A DNA stretch of 8,163 nucleotides from Nocardia sp. (GCA_017354515.1 JAFMQT010000188.1:1-8163), one strand, 5' to 3'; positions 1 to 6,634 are shown, counted from the stretch's first letter. Notes: generated by a model not told the origin, from the letters alone. Translations and numbers: made by a program.

Positions 1-891
1 CCCCATCGGGGCCAGTACCCGCACCACCTGCTCGGCGGTCCATTCGTCCAGATCGCCCAGTACCAGACTGCGCCACGGTGTGAAGATGATCGGATGTTCC
101 ACGGCGGCAAGGAATTCCGCGGTCCGGGCGGGCAGTGATCCGAGTGGGACCGCGGCCCCCAGCGCGATCCGGTCATCGGCCTGGGGCAACCATCCGATCG
201 GAATGTGGTGGCGGGGTTCGAGGGGCCGGGGCCGCGCGCTCACCTGGAGTCCCAAGCCGGCGACGACCCGATCGGCTCCGGACGGCACCTCCCGCAACCG
301 CCAGAACGCACCGCGAATTCGCTGAAAACCGTGCGCGGCGGCGAGCATGGTCGCCACAGCGTCCGCGCCGCTGATCCGTACTCCGGAGTCGAGACCCGCC
401 AGTACGAGTGCGTAGCGGCCGGTGTCGGTGGCGTGCACGCCGATATCCCCGCCCAGGCCGCTGATATCGCCGCGCCCGTCGTCGAGGGTGAACAGCACCC
501 GCCCGGGAAGTGCGGCCAACTCGGGGGCCCGCCGCAGGCCGGCGTCCAGATCCGCGGCGAGCGGATGAACAGCGCCGAATCCGCCCACCCGCCCCGACAG
601 CGGCGAAGCCACGATATTGCGCACCCGCTCATGGGAGGCCGCCGGCAGCAGATCCACCGCCGCCAGCCGTTGGGCGAGTTCGGCGGCCTCGTGCATCTGC
701 CGCAACTGCACATTTCCCCGGGAGGTCAGCTGGATCGAGCCATTACCCAGTTCGGCGGCGGCCAAGGCCAGCGCGCGCAGCTGATCGGGTGTGATCTGCC
801 CGCCCGGCAGCCGCACCCGCGCCAGCGGCCCGTCGGCCGCCGGATGCAGGCGCAGCACACCGGGGCAGGAATCGGGGGCGGATCGGCTCAT
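1..891 (-). CDS. cobG: Precorrin-3B synthase CobG, 5' part (runs off the left edge)
   Basis: The minus strand reads openly from ATG at 891 to base 1, giving 297 codons with no stop, so the C-terminal end lies outside the window. CobG is a nitrite/sulfite-reductase-like enzyme of the aerobic cobalamin pathway that converts precorrin-2-derived precorrin-3A to precorrin-3B. The visible part has the N-terminal ferredoxin-like half-domain (CPGVLRLHPAADG, then ARVRLPGG, residues 9-31), a substrate-side segment (LTSRGNVQLR, about 55-64) and HERVRNIVASPLSGR (about 87-101). These match the M. tuberculosis protein as I remember it. Only one Cys (residue 9) is visible; the Fe-S and siroheme cysteines of the family lie near the C-terminus, beyond the edge. 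The start is supported by the N-terminal match. There is no strong Shine-Dalgarno sequence; a TAGGCT hexamer lies 9 bases upstream of the ATG. The gene is divergent from cobN, with two small membrane-protein genes in between. Confidence 0.93.
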   Translation of the reverse strand, partial: MSRSAPDSCPGVLRLHPAADGPLARVRLPGGQITPDQLRALALAAAELGNGSIQLTSRGNVQLRQMHEAAELAQRLAAVDLLPAASHERVRNIVASPLSGRVGGFGAVHPLAADLDAGLRRAPELAALPGRVLFTLDDGRGDISGLGGDIGVHATDTGRYALVLAGLDSGVRISGADAVATMLAAAHGFQRIRGAFWRLREVPSGADRVVAGLGLQVSARPRPLEPRHHIPIGWLPQADDRIALGAAVPLGSLPARTAEFLAAVEHPIIFTPWRSLVLGDLDEWTAEQVVRVLAPMG

Positions 892-900
892 GATCCGCCC

Positions 901-906
901 AGCCTA
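901..906 (-). promoter_or_regulatory. Possible -10 element of cobG
   Basis: The minus strand reads TAGGCT (906 to 901), nine bases before the cobG ATG at 891. This fits the actinobacterial TANNNT pattern and would give a leader of only about three bases. No convincing -35 is visible, and cobG could equally be read through from the gene ending at 942. This is weak evidence. Confidence 0.25.
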
Positions 907-941
907 GGACATCGCGGCGGCCCGGCCTCGGACCGCGTGGC

Positions 942-1232
942 TCAGTGCCTGGGCCAGGTACCACCTGGATGGGTCGCCGCCCATTTGTCCGACAGCAGAT
1001 TCGGCGCGGCGTGGTGGGCGACGTGATCGCGGTGCACGGTCACGCTGAACAGGCTCAGCCCGCCGACGAACGCGAGCGCACAGATGATGCCCGCGGTGAC
1101 CGCCAGACCGTGATGTCCGCTCCCGGCGGCGGTCAGCGTCATGGCCAGGCTGGCGAAGCCGATCAGCGCGCAGAAATATGCGGTCCAGGCAGCGAAACGA
1201 TTGAGCCGCACCCACTTCGGGATCTCGGCCAT
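942..1232 (-). CDS. Small two-helix membrane protein with His-rich tail, unknown function
   Basis: This is a 96-aa protein that I do not recognise. The start is ATG at 1232, preceded by a modest purine-rich stretch (AAGGGACGG) about 7-15 bases upstream. Starting here gives a coherent membrane protein, whereas extending the frame upstream only reads into the antisense of the next gene. It has a basic amphipathic N-terminus (residues 1-12, with WVRLNR), two predicted transmembrane helices (about 13-36 and 43-66) and a hydrophilic tail (67-96). Eight histidines are present: H40 and H41 in the short loop between helices, and H67, H70, H73, H74, H88 and H96 in the tail. The gene ends 50 bp before cobG on the same strand, so co-transcription is plausible. 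A role in metal or corrinoid handling is only an inference from histidines and location. The CbtB cobalt-transporter His motif is not present. Confidence 0.72.
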   Translation of the reverse strand: MAEIPKWVRLNRFAAWTAYFCALIGFASLAMTLTAAGSGHHGLAVTAGIICALAFVGGLSLFSVTVHRDHVAHHAAPNLLSDKWAATHPGGTWPRH

Positions 1233-1292
1233 AAGATCACCGTCCCTTCCGGGCGATCCGGCAGCCGATCGTCGGGCGCTGCCGGAGAGGTA

Positions 1293-1298
1293 ACTGTA
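1293..1298 (-). promoter_or_regulatory. Possible -10 element upstream of the 96-aa membrane protein gene
   Basis: The minus strand reads TACAGT (1298 to 1293) in the 83-bp gap between the two small membrane-protein genes. This is about 60 bases before the ATG at 1232 and fits TANNNT. No clear -35 accompanies it. The gap otherwise shows nothing distinctive. Confidence 0.25.
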
Positions 1299-1315
1299 GG
1301 ACGACGGGCGGTGCC

Positions 1316-1537
1316 TCAGTGACGGTCGAGGCGATCGCGCCCCGTGGATTCCAGCAATGCCAATCCGAGGATGGATACCGCGGCACAGGCGCCGGCGGTG
1401 GCCAGCAACATCCCGCTGTGGCCGTCGGCGGCGGCCAACATAGCCATGATCAGCAACGCAGCGGCTACCGCGATGGACATCACTGCTGACCAGGCCGCGA
1501 CCATCCTGCGCCGGGCCCTTCCTCGAGAGTTCGGCAT
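1316..1537 (-). CDS. Small two-helix membrane protein, unknown function
   Basis: This 73-aa protein is not recognised. It has a strongly basic N-terminus (Arg at 5, 7, 9, 10 and 11), a first hydrophobic helix (about 15-36), a short Asp-Gly-His loop (38-40), a second helix (about 43-61) and a charged tail rich in Arg and Asp. By the positive-inside rule both ends should be cytoplasmic. Two ATGs lie in frame, at 1543 and 1537. I choose 1537 because the hexamer TAAGCT followed by exactly six bases precedes it, which is the leaderless layout seen at three other genes here. Using 1543 would add two residues and place the start against the -10. It is the first minus-strand gene divergent from cobN and may head a unit reading through the 96-aa gene and cobG. 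The transmembrane pattern supports a real gene; no function is proposed. Confidence 0.65.
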   Translation of the reverse strand: MPNSRGRARRRMVAAWSAVMSIAVAAALLIMAMLAAADGHSGMLLATAGACAAVSILGLALLESTGRDRLDRH

Positions 1538-1543
1538 ATACAT

Positions 1544-1549
1544 AGCTTA
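1544..1549 (-). promoter_or_regulatory. -10 element of a leaderless promoter for the 73-aa membrane protein gene
   Basis: The minus strand reads TAAGCT (1549 to 1544), then six bases, then ATG at 1537. This places the predicted transcription start on the A of the start codon. No Shine-Dalgarno sequence lies upstream. A -35 is not obvious. Confidence 0.45.
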
Positions 1550-1673
1550 CGATCCGCCCTCCGGCGGAAAAGTCGGTTTGTCCTGATGGCCACCACATTG
1601 CGGCGCAACGGTTACAGGACCGAGACCTGCGTCCGCGTGCGGGCCTGCGGCGGGGCCACGGACGAGTGCGCGA

Positions 1674-1679
1674 TAGCAT
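1674..1679 (+). promoter_or_regulatory. -10 element of the cobN riboswitch transcript
   Basis: TAGCAT fits the TANNNT -10 pattern, and the same eight bases ATAGCATC recur at the -10 of the gene at 5489. Transcription would start near 1686, just before the riboswitch core, leaving a leader of about 116 bases before the cobN GTG. No consensus -35 is visible in the GC-rich upstream sequence. Confidence 0.4.
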
Positions 1680-1683
1680 CGCC

Positions 1684-1760
1684 CGACCAGCCGAGGATGA
1701 GGAAACCGGTGTGATTCCGGTGCGGTCGCGCCACTGTGACAGCCAGACCCTCGTCGCCCG
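1684..1760 (+). ncRNA. Cobalamin riboswitch (compact form) in the cobN leader
   Basis: The segment carries hallmark conserved boxes of the cobalamin riboswitch. These are GAGGAAACCGG (1699-1709), a P5-like hairpin ACCGG/CCGGT around loop TGTGATT, CGCGCCACTGTGAC (1727-1740, containing the B12-box GCCACTGT) and AGCCAGAC (1741-1748). CGAGG (1692-1696) can pair with CCTCG (1749-1753) to close the core. The peripheral P6-side extension common in the long form is essentially absent, and I see no classical 5' GGTGC box, so this looks like a compact actinobacterial variant. The element binds a cobalamin and normally lowers expression of the downstream gene, here cobN about 40 bases away. The outer boundaries are approximate. 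Confidence 0.9.
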
Positions 1761-1796
1761 GCTCGAAATCCGTTATGGGCGCGTCACCCGAGGGAG
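1748..1796 (+). promoter_or_regulatory. Candidate expression platform that can hide the cobN ribosome binding site
   Basis: CCCTCG (1748-1753) is exactly complementary to CGAGGG (1789-1794), which covers four bases of the cobN Shine-Dalgarno AGGGAG (1791-1796). Inside it, CGCCC (1755-1759) pairs with GGGCG (1777-1781). The same CCTCG can instead close the riboswitch core with 1692-1696, so the two folds exclude each other. No U-tract follows, which favours translational over terminator control. Which fold the ligand favours cannot be told from sequence alone. Confidence 0.45.
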
Positions 1797-1801
1797 AACC
1801 T

Positions 1802-4800
1802 GTGATCCTGCTGCTGTCCACCTCCGACACCGATCTGCTGTCCGCCCGCGCCAGCGGCGCGCAGTACCGGCTCGCGAACCCGTCCCGGCTGCTCATCGAC
1901 GACCTGCCGGCCCTGCTCGATGGGACGGATCTGGTGCTGGTGCGGATCCTGGGCGGCCGCCGGGCCTGGGAGGAAGGCCTGGCGGCGGTGCGCGCCGGGG
2001 GAGTGCCGGTGATCGCGGTCGGCGGTGAGATGGCCCCCGACGCCGAACTGATGGAATGTTCCAGCGTGCCGGTCGGTGTGGCCGCCGACGCGCACAACTA
2101 CCTGGCCGCGGGCGGCCCGGAGAATCTGCGCCAGCTGCACAATTTCCTCTGCGATACGGTGTTGCTGACCGGCCGCGGTTTCGACCCGCCCGTGCAGCTG
2201 CCGTCCTGGGGGGAGCTCGAGCGTGACCGGCATCCGTTGGCGGGCAGCGACTCCCGCCTCGGTGAGACCGCACCGACCGTCGCGGTGCTGTACTACCGCG
2301 CCCAGCATCTGGCCGGTAACACCGCGTATGTGGAGGCGCTGTGCCGGGCGCTCGAGCGGGCCGGCGCCCGCCCCCTGCCGTTGTATTGCGCCTCGCTGCG
2401 CAACGCCGAATCCGAACTGCTGCAAGCCCTTCGAGGCGCGGATGCGCTCGTGGTCACGGTGCTCGCGGCGGGCGGAACGAAACCGGCCACCGCCACGGCC
2501 GGTGGCGACGACGAGGCCTGGGATATCGGCGCACTGGCGGATCTGGATGTGCCGATCCTGCAGGGCCTGTGCCTGACCGGTGGCCGCGCCCAATGGGAGG
2601 ACAATGATGATGGCCTTTCACCCCTGGATGTCGCGACACAGGTCGCGGTGCCCGAATTCGACGGCCGCATCATCACGGTTCCGTTCTCGTTCAAGGAGTT
2701 CGACGCCGACGGGCTGTCGGCGTATGTCCCCGATCCCGAACGTGCGGCCCGGGTCGCGGGCATCGCGGTGCGGCACGCGCGGCTGCGGCGGCTGCCGGTG
2801 TCTCGCCGCCGGATAGCGCTCATGCTGTCGGCGTATCCGACCAAACACGCCCGCATCGGCAATGCCGTCGGGTTGGACACTCCCGCCAGCGCCATCCGGT
2901 TGCTCACCGAAATGAGCAGCGCCGGTTATGATCTCGGCGATACGGCGGAGATTCCTGGGCTCGGCGATCGCGACGGCGACGCGCTCATCCACGCCCTGAT
3001 CGCGGCCGGCGGTCAGGATCAGGACTGGCTCAGCGCGCAGCAGCTGGAGGGCAATCCGATTCGGATCGGTGCTCGCCAGTACGCGGCGTGGTTCGACACC
3101 CTTCCCGAACGGCTGCGCACGGCCGTGGTCGAGGCGTGGGGACCGCCGCCGGGGGAGTTGTTCGTCGACCGCTCCGCCGATCCGGACGGTGAGATCGTCA
3201 TCGCCGCACTGCGATTCGGCAATCTGGTACTGCTGGTGCAGCCACCGCGCGGGTTCGGAGAGAACCCGGTGGCGATCTACCACGATCCGGATCTGCCACC
3301 CAGCCACCACTACCTGGCGGTCTACCGCTGGCTGGCCGCCCCGGCCGAGGAGGGCGGTTTCGGCGCGGATGCCATGGTCCACCTGGGCAAACACGGCAAC
3401 CTGGAATGGCTGCCCGGCAAGACACTGGGCATGTCGGCTGCCTGCGCCACCGACGCCGCGATCGGCGACCTGCCCCTGATCTACCCGTTCCTGGTCAACG
3501 ACCCCGGTGAGGGCACCCAGGCCAAACGCCGTGCGCACGCCACCCTCGTCGATCACCTGATCCCCCCGATGGCGCGTGCGGAAACCTACGGCGACATCTC
3601 CCGCCTGGAGCAGCTGCTGGACGAACACGCCAACATCTCGGCCCTGGACCCGGCGAAACTGCCCGCCATCCGGCAGCAGATCTGGACGCTGATGCGGGCC
3701 GCGAAGATGGACCACGACCTGGGCCTGGACGAGCGCCCGGACGAGGAGTCCTTCGACGATATGCTGCTGCACGTCGACGGCTGGCTGTGTGAGATCAAGG
3801 ATGTGCAGATTCGCGACGGCCTGCACATCCTCGGCAGCGCGCCGGTCGGCGAGGGCGAACTGGATCTGGTGCTGGCCATGCTGCGCGCGCGCCAGCTGTG
3901 GGGTGGTGAGCAGGCCGTTCCCGGACTGCGGGAGGCGTTGGGGCTCAGTGAATCCGGGGACGAATCGCGCGAACGTGTCGATGCCGTGGAAGACCGGGCG
4001 CGGCGGTTGCTGGCCGGATTGCAGTCCGCCGGATGGGATCCGGGCGCGGTCGATGCTCTGGTGGCGCGAACCGAACCTCAGGCGCCGCCGGTGCTGGCCG
4101 ATGTGTTGCGTTTCGCCGCAACCGAAGTGGTGCCCCGGCTGCGCGCGACCGGTGTCGAGATCGAGCGTGTCCTGCACGCCCTGGACGGCGGTTTCATCCC
4201 GGCCGGGCCGAGCGGCTCACCACTGCGCGGGCTGATCAATGTGCTGCCGACCGGCCGCAATTTCTATTCGGTGGACCCCAAGGCGGTGCCTTCGCGACTG
4301 GCGTGGGAGACCGGACAGGCCATGGCCGATTCGCTGCTGGACCGGTATCGGGCCGACCACGGCGACTATCCGCGGTCGGTGGGGCTGTCGGTCTGGGGCA
4401 CCTCGGCGATGCGCACCGCCGGCGACGATATCGCCGAGGTCTTCGCCCTGCTCGGGGTGCGGCCGGTGTGGGATGAGGCCAGCCGCCGCGTCACCCGCCT
4501 CGAGGTGATCGATCCCGAGGAGCTGGGCCGCCCGCGCATTGATGTCACCGTGCGCATCTCCGGCTTCTTCCGGGACGCCTTCCCGCATGTGCTCGCGCTG
4601 CTCGACGACGCGGTGCGGATGGTCGCCGAACTCGACGAGCCCGTCGAATCCAATTACGTTCGCGCGCACACCGATGCCGATCTCGCCGAGCACGGCGATC
4701 ACCGCCGCGCCACCACCCGCGTCTTCGGTTCCAAACCGGGAACCTACGGCGCGGGTCTGCTGCAGCTGATCGACTCCAAGAGCTGGCGCACCGACGAAGA

Positions 4801-5428
4801 TCTCGCGCAGGTGTACACGACCTGGGGCGGATACGCCTACGGGCGGGGCCTCGACGGAGCTCCCGCGGCCGCGGACATGCGCGCGGCGTACCGGCGAATC
4901 ACGGTCGCGGCCAAGAACACCGACACCCGCGAACACGATATCGCCGACTCCGACGACTACTTCCAGTATCACGGCGGCATGGTCGCCGCGGTCCGCGCGC
5001 TGACCGGCACCAATCCCGAGGCCTATATCGGTGACAGCACCCGCCCCGATTCGGTGCGCACCCGCACCCTGTCCGAGGAGACCACGCGGGTGTTCCGCTC
5101 CCGGGTGGTCAATCCGCGCTGGCTCGAGGCGATGCGCCGGCACGGTTACAAGGGCGCGTTCGAGATGGCCGCCACGGTCGACTACCTGTTCGGCTACGAC
5201 GCCACCACCAATGTGGTCGCCGACTGGATGTACGAGAAGCTCTCGGAGAGTTACGTATTCGACGAGGTGAACCGCAAGTTCATGACCGAGTCCAATCCGT
5301 GGGCGCTGCACGGTATCGCCGAACGCCTGCTCGAGGCCGCCGAACGCAACCTGTGGGAGGCGCCGGAAACGCGGACCCTGGACCGGTTGCGGCAGGTGTA
5401 TCTGGAAACCGAGGGCGAACTCGAATAG
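1802..5428 (+). CDS. cobN: Cobaltochelatase large subunit CobN
   Basis: CobN is the large (H-like) subunit of the ATP-dependent aerobic cobaltochelatase, which inserts cobalt into hydrogenobyrinic acid a,c-diamide together with AAA+ and MIDAS-type partners (CobS/CobT or ChlI/ChlD-like) that are not in this window. The protein is 1208 aa, the usual size, and appears intact. Family signatures visible, numbered from the GTG, are YYRAQHLAGNTAYVEALCRA (about 164-183), SAYPTKHARIGNAVGLDTPA (about 343-362), GKHGNLEWLPGKTLGMS (about 528-544), NDPGEGTQAKRRAHA, PSGSPLRGLINVLPTGRNFY, WGTSAMRTAGDDIAEV and FGSKPGTYGAG (about 976-986). The GTG at 1802 is preferred because AGGGAG lies five bases upstream and translation from it aligns with the mycobacterial N-terminus (VILLLSTSDTD). 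Upstream in-frame ATGs at 1736 and 1775 lie in or next to the riboswitch and lack a ribosome binding site. Control by the upstream cobalamin riboswitch is expected. Confidence 0.97.
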   Translation: MILLLSTSDTDLLSARASGAQYRLANPSRLLIDDLPALLDGTDLVLVRILGGRRAWEEGLAAVRAGGVPVIAVGGEMAPDAELMECSSVPVGVAADAHNYLAAGGPENLRQLHNFLCDTVLLTGRGFDPPVQLPSWGELERDRHPLAGSDSRLGETAPTVAVLYYRAQHLAGNTAYVEALCRALERAGARPLPLYCASLRNAESELLQALRGADALVVTVLAAGGTKPATATAGGDDEAWDIGALADLDVPILQGLCLTGGRAQWEDNDDGLSPLDVATQVAVPEFDGRIITVPFSFKEFDADGLSAYVPDPERAARVAGIAVRHARLRRLPVSRRRIALMLSAYPTKHARIGNAVGLDTPASAIRLLTEMSSAGYDLGDTAEIPGLGDRDGDALIHALIAAGGQDQDWLSAQQLEGNPIRIGARQYAAWFDTLPERLRTAVVEAWGPPPGELFVDRSADPDGEIVIAALRFGNLVLLVQPPRGFGENPVAIYHDPDLPPSHHYLAVYRWLAAPAEEGGFGADAMVHLGKHGNLEWLPGKTLGMSAACATDAAIGDLPLIYPFLVNDPGEGTQAKRRAHATLVDHLIPPMARAETYGDISRLEQLLDEHANISALDPAKLPAIRQQIWTLMRAAKMDHDLGLDERPDEESFDDMLLHVDGWLCEIKDVQIRDGLHILGSAPVGEGELDLVLAMLRARQLWGGEQAVPGLREALGLSESGDESRERVDAVEDRARRLLAGLQSAGWDPGAVDALVARTEPQAPPVLADVLRFAATEVVPRLRATGVEIERVLHALDGGFIPAGPSGSPLRGLINVLPTGRNFYSVDPKAVPSRLAWETGQAMADSLLDRYRADHGDYPRSVGLSVWGTSAMRTAGDDIAEVFALLGVRPVWDEASRRVTRLEVIDPEELGRPRIDVTVRISGFFRDAFPHVLALLDDAVRMVAELDEPVESNYVRAHTDADLAEHGDHRRATTRVFGSKPGTYGAGLLQLIDSKSWRTDEDLAQVYTTWGGYAYGRGLDGAPAAADMRAAYRRITVAAKNTDTREHDIADSDDYFQYHGGMVAAVRALTGTNPEAYIGDSTRPDSVRTRTLSEETTRVFRSRVVNPRWLEAMRRHGYKGAFEMAATVDYLFGYDATTNVVADWMYEKLSESYVFDEVNRKFMTESNPWALHGIAERLLEAAERNLWEAPETRTLDRLRQVYLETEGELE

Positions 5429-5476
5429 CGGACCGTACGCCGAGGTGAAGATCCCTCGCCATGTCCGCCAGTGGCA

Positions 5477-5482
5477 TAGCAT
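5477..5482 (+). promoter_or_regulatory. -10 element of a leaderless promoter for the first PPOX gene
   Basis: TAGCAT followed by six bases (CACGCT) and then ATG at 5489 puts the predicted transcription start on the start codon. No Shine-Dalgarno sequence is present in the 60-bp gap after cobN. An exact inverted repeat, CATAGC (5475-5480) and GCTATG (5486-5491) with a five-base spacer, overlaps this -10 and the ATG and could be an operator. Confidence 0.45.
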
Positions 5483-5488
5483 CACGCT

Positions 5489-5878
5489 ATGGTCTGGAAT
5501 GAACTCGCGCAGGAGAAGTACCTTCTGCTCACAACTTTCAAGAAGGACGGTGTGGCGGTGGCCACACCCGTGTGGGTGGTGCCCGACGGCGAGCGGATCC
5601 TGGTGTGGACCGACGCGAAGTCGTGGAAGGTCAAGCGCCTGCGCCGCAATCCGACCGTCACCCTCCGCGCCTGCGATCGACGCGGTCACCCGACCGGCGA
5701 GCAGGTGTGTGACGGAACCGGCCGGGTACTCGATGCCGCCGGGACCGAGCGCGTGCGCGATCTGATCACCGGGAAGTACGGTGTGATCGGCACACTTGTG
5801 GTGCGAGGACACAAACTGTTCCTGGGTGCGGAAAAATCGATCGGGCTGGCGATCACCCCTGGCCACGAACCTGCATAA
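5489..5878 (+). CDS. PPOX-class F420-dependent oxidoreductase, Rv2061 family (copy 1)
   Basis: This 129-aa protein has the split-barrel flavin/deazaflavin-binding fold of the pyridoxamine 5'-phosphate oxidase-like group. The features are YLLLTTFKKDG (11-21), TPVWVVPDG (26-34), LVWTDAKSWKVKRLRRN (38-54), a turn rich in Arg and Gly (62-70), GTGRVLD (76-82) and KYGVIG (96-101). The SWKVKRLRRN segment is typical of cofactor-phosphate-binding positions in this family. Rv2061c, which I recall lying next to cobN in M. tuberculosis, is the apparent orthologue, so the neighbourhood is conserved. The F420 assignment is by family; the substrate is unknown. The ATG at 5489 fits a leaderless start, and it begins 60 bp after cobN ends. 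A link to cobalamin metabolism is suggested only by conserved proximity. A related copy lies at 7733-8152. Confidence 0.88.
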   Translation: MVWNELAQEKYLLLTTFKKDGVAVATPVWVVPDGERILVWTDAKSWKVKRLRRNPTVTLRACDRRGHPTGEQVCDGTGRVLDAAGTERVRDLITGKYGVIGTLVVRGHKLFLGAEKSIGLAITPGHEPA

Positions 5879-5879
5879 G

Positions 5880-5922
5880 CCACCTCCCCATACCGGCCGG
5901 CGACCGCAGCGGCTCGAGGTGG
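5880..5922. terminator. Inverted repeat between convergent genes, possible terminator
   Basis: CCACCTC (5880-5886) and GAGGTGG (5916-5922) form an exact seven-bp stem around a 29-base GC-rich interior. It starts just after the stop codon at 5878 and lies before the convergent sigma-factor gene ends. There is no U-tract and the loop is long, so this is a weak candidate for a two-way factor-independent terminator. Confidence 0.25.
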
Positions 5923-5946
5923 AAGGGCCGGGTCCCGATGGCAGGA

Positions 5947-6546
5947 CTACAGACTTCCGGGCCGCCGCACCTGCGACCTGAGTTTGGTGAGCGCCCGGTG
6001 CTGGGTCACGCGCACGGCTCCGGCCGTCCCGCCCACGGCGGCGGCGGTTTCCTCGGCGGACAAGCCCAAGATCAGACGCAGCACCAGGATCTCTCGGTGT
6101 TTGTCCGGGAGCGTCGCGAGCAGACTGTCCATCTGCCGGTTGGCCTCGGATTCGAGCGCCCGCTGTTCCGGGCCCCCGTCGGTGGACGCGACATCGGGTA
6201 CCTGCGCCATTGGATCCACTCTCTGACGGGAGAAATCACGGTGCGCGTCGGCGACCTTGTGGGAGGCGACCCGGAGTACGAATGCCATGAACGGCCGGCC
6301 GCGATCCTGATATCGCGGCAGGGACGTCATCACCGCGAAGCAGACGTCCTGCGCGACGTCGTCCGCGCAGATCCGCCCACGGTGTCCGGGGTTGATCCGG
6401 GCCCGGCAGTAACGAACCACCGGCGGGAGAATGAGCGTCATGATGGTCGCCACGGCGGACCGGTCGCCGGCAACGGCGGCGGCGACCGCGAGGTCGAGTT
6501 CGAGTTCGTCGGGTGACTTGACCGCGACGGGTGCTCTGGTGGTCAC
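5947..6546 (-). CDS. sigD: ECF (group 4) RNA polymerase sigma factor, SigD/ShbA-like
   Basis: This 199-aa sigma factor has two domains. Region 2 (about 21-105) carries VVRYCRARI, DDVAQDVCFAV, LPRYQDRGRPFMAFV and ASHKVADAHR (core binding and -10 recognition). Region 4 (about 137-190) carries LATLPDKHREILVLRLILG and the helix-turn-helix GLSAEETAAAVGGTAGAVRV with TQHRALTKLR for -35 recognition. These strings closely resemble mycobacterial SigD. I recall SigD working with the membrane anti-sigma factor RsdA encoded just downstream; here the downstream neighbour is instead the convergent PPOX gene. The protein could therefore be a SigD paralogue, so the symbol is tentative. The GTG start at 6546 is supported by GAGGGGG five bases upstream. 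An 88-bp gap separates it from the marR-type gene on the same strand and contains its own -10-like TAAAAT. Confidence 0.88.
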   Translation of the reverse strand: MTTRAPVAVKSPDELELDLAVAAAVAGDRSAVATIMTLILPPVVRYCRARINPGHRGRICADDVAQDVCFAVMTSLPRYQDRGRPFMAFVLRVASHKVADAHRDFSRQRVDPMAQVPDVASTDGGPEQRALESEANRQMDSLLATLPDKHREILVLRLILGLSAEETAAAVGGTAGAVRVTQHRALTKLRSQVRRPGSL

Positions 6547-6576
6547 AGTATCCCCCTCGTACGCAGCGGATACGCA

Positions 6577-6582
6577 ATTTTA
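6577..6582 (-). promoter_or_regulatory. -10 element upstream of the sigma-factor gene
   Basis: The minus strand reads TAAAAT (6582 to 6577) in an unusually AT-rich patch, about 30 bases before the GTG at 6546. The predicted start near 6571 gives a leader of about 24 bases that carries the GAGGGGG ribosome binding site. This suggests the gene is transcribed independently of the upstream MarR gene. No consensus -35 is visible. Confidence 0.45.
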
Positions 6583-6589
6583 TGGACCG

Positions 6590-6604
6590 CCGGCCACCGG
6601 CCGG
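6590..6604 (-). terminator. GC hairpin after the MarR gene
   Basis: CCGGCC (6590-6595) and GGCCGG (6599-6604) form a six-bp stem with a three-base loop, 31 bases after the MarR stop codon. On the minus strand it is followed by AT-rich sequence but not by a U-run. It also sits just upstream of the sigma-factor -10, so it may be neither or both. Confidence 0.2.
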
Positions 6605-6634
6605 TATCGGCCGTTCACAGGACAAGGAGCCGGA

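Noticed and set aside
205..1026. Long plus-strand open frame (273 codons) over the cobG region
   Set aside because: It lies opposite cobG, is rich in Arg, Gly, Pro and His with no recognisable domain, and has no ribosome binding site. It is a by-product of high GC content.
942..1679. Reading the 96-aa membrane protein as the end of a 245-codon protein
   Set aside because: The upstream 149 codons are low-complexity Arg-rich sequence overlapping the 73-aa membrane protein in another frame. The membrane-protein character begins only at the ATG at 1232.
1736..1801. In-frame cobN starts at ATG 1736 and ATG 1775
   Set aside because: Neither has a ribosome binding site. The first lies inside the conserved riboswitch core, and the extra residues do not match CobN. 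GTG 1802 has AGGGAG at proper spacing.
2618..4177. Minus-strand open frame of 519 codons inside cobN
   Set aside because: It is entirely antisense to the strongly conserved cobN coding sequence. Its composition (Gln, Arg, His, Gly) is typical of antisense frames in GC-rich genes, and no family motif is visible.
5441..5458. CGAGG/CCTCG inverted repeat just after cobN as a terminator
   Set aside because: The stem is only five bp with an eight-base loop and no U-tract, which is expected by chance at this GC content.
4217..5866. Minus-strand open frame of 549 codons over the end of cobN and the PPOX gene
   Set aside because: It spans the antisense of two real genes and their gap, has no domain signatures, and is explained by GC-biased third positions.
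5938..6516. Plus-strand open frame of 192 codons opposite the sigma-factor gene
   Set aside because: The minus strand encodes clear sigma regions 2 and 4; the plus frame has no family motif.
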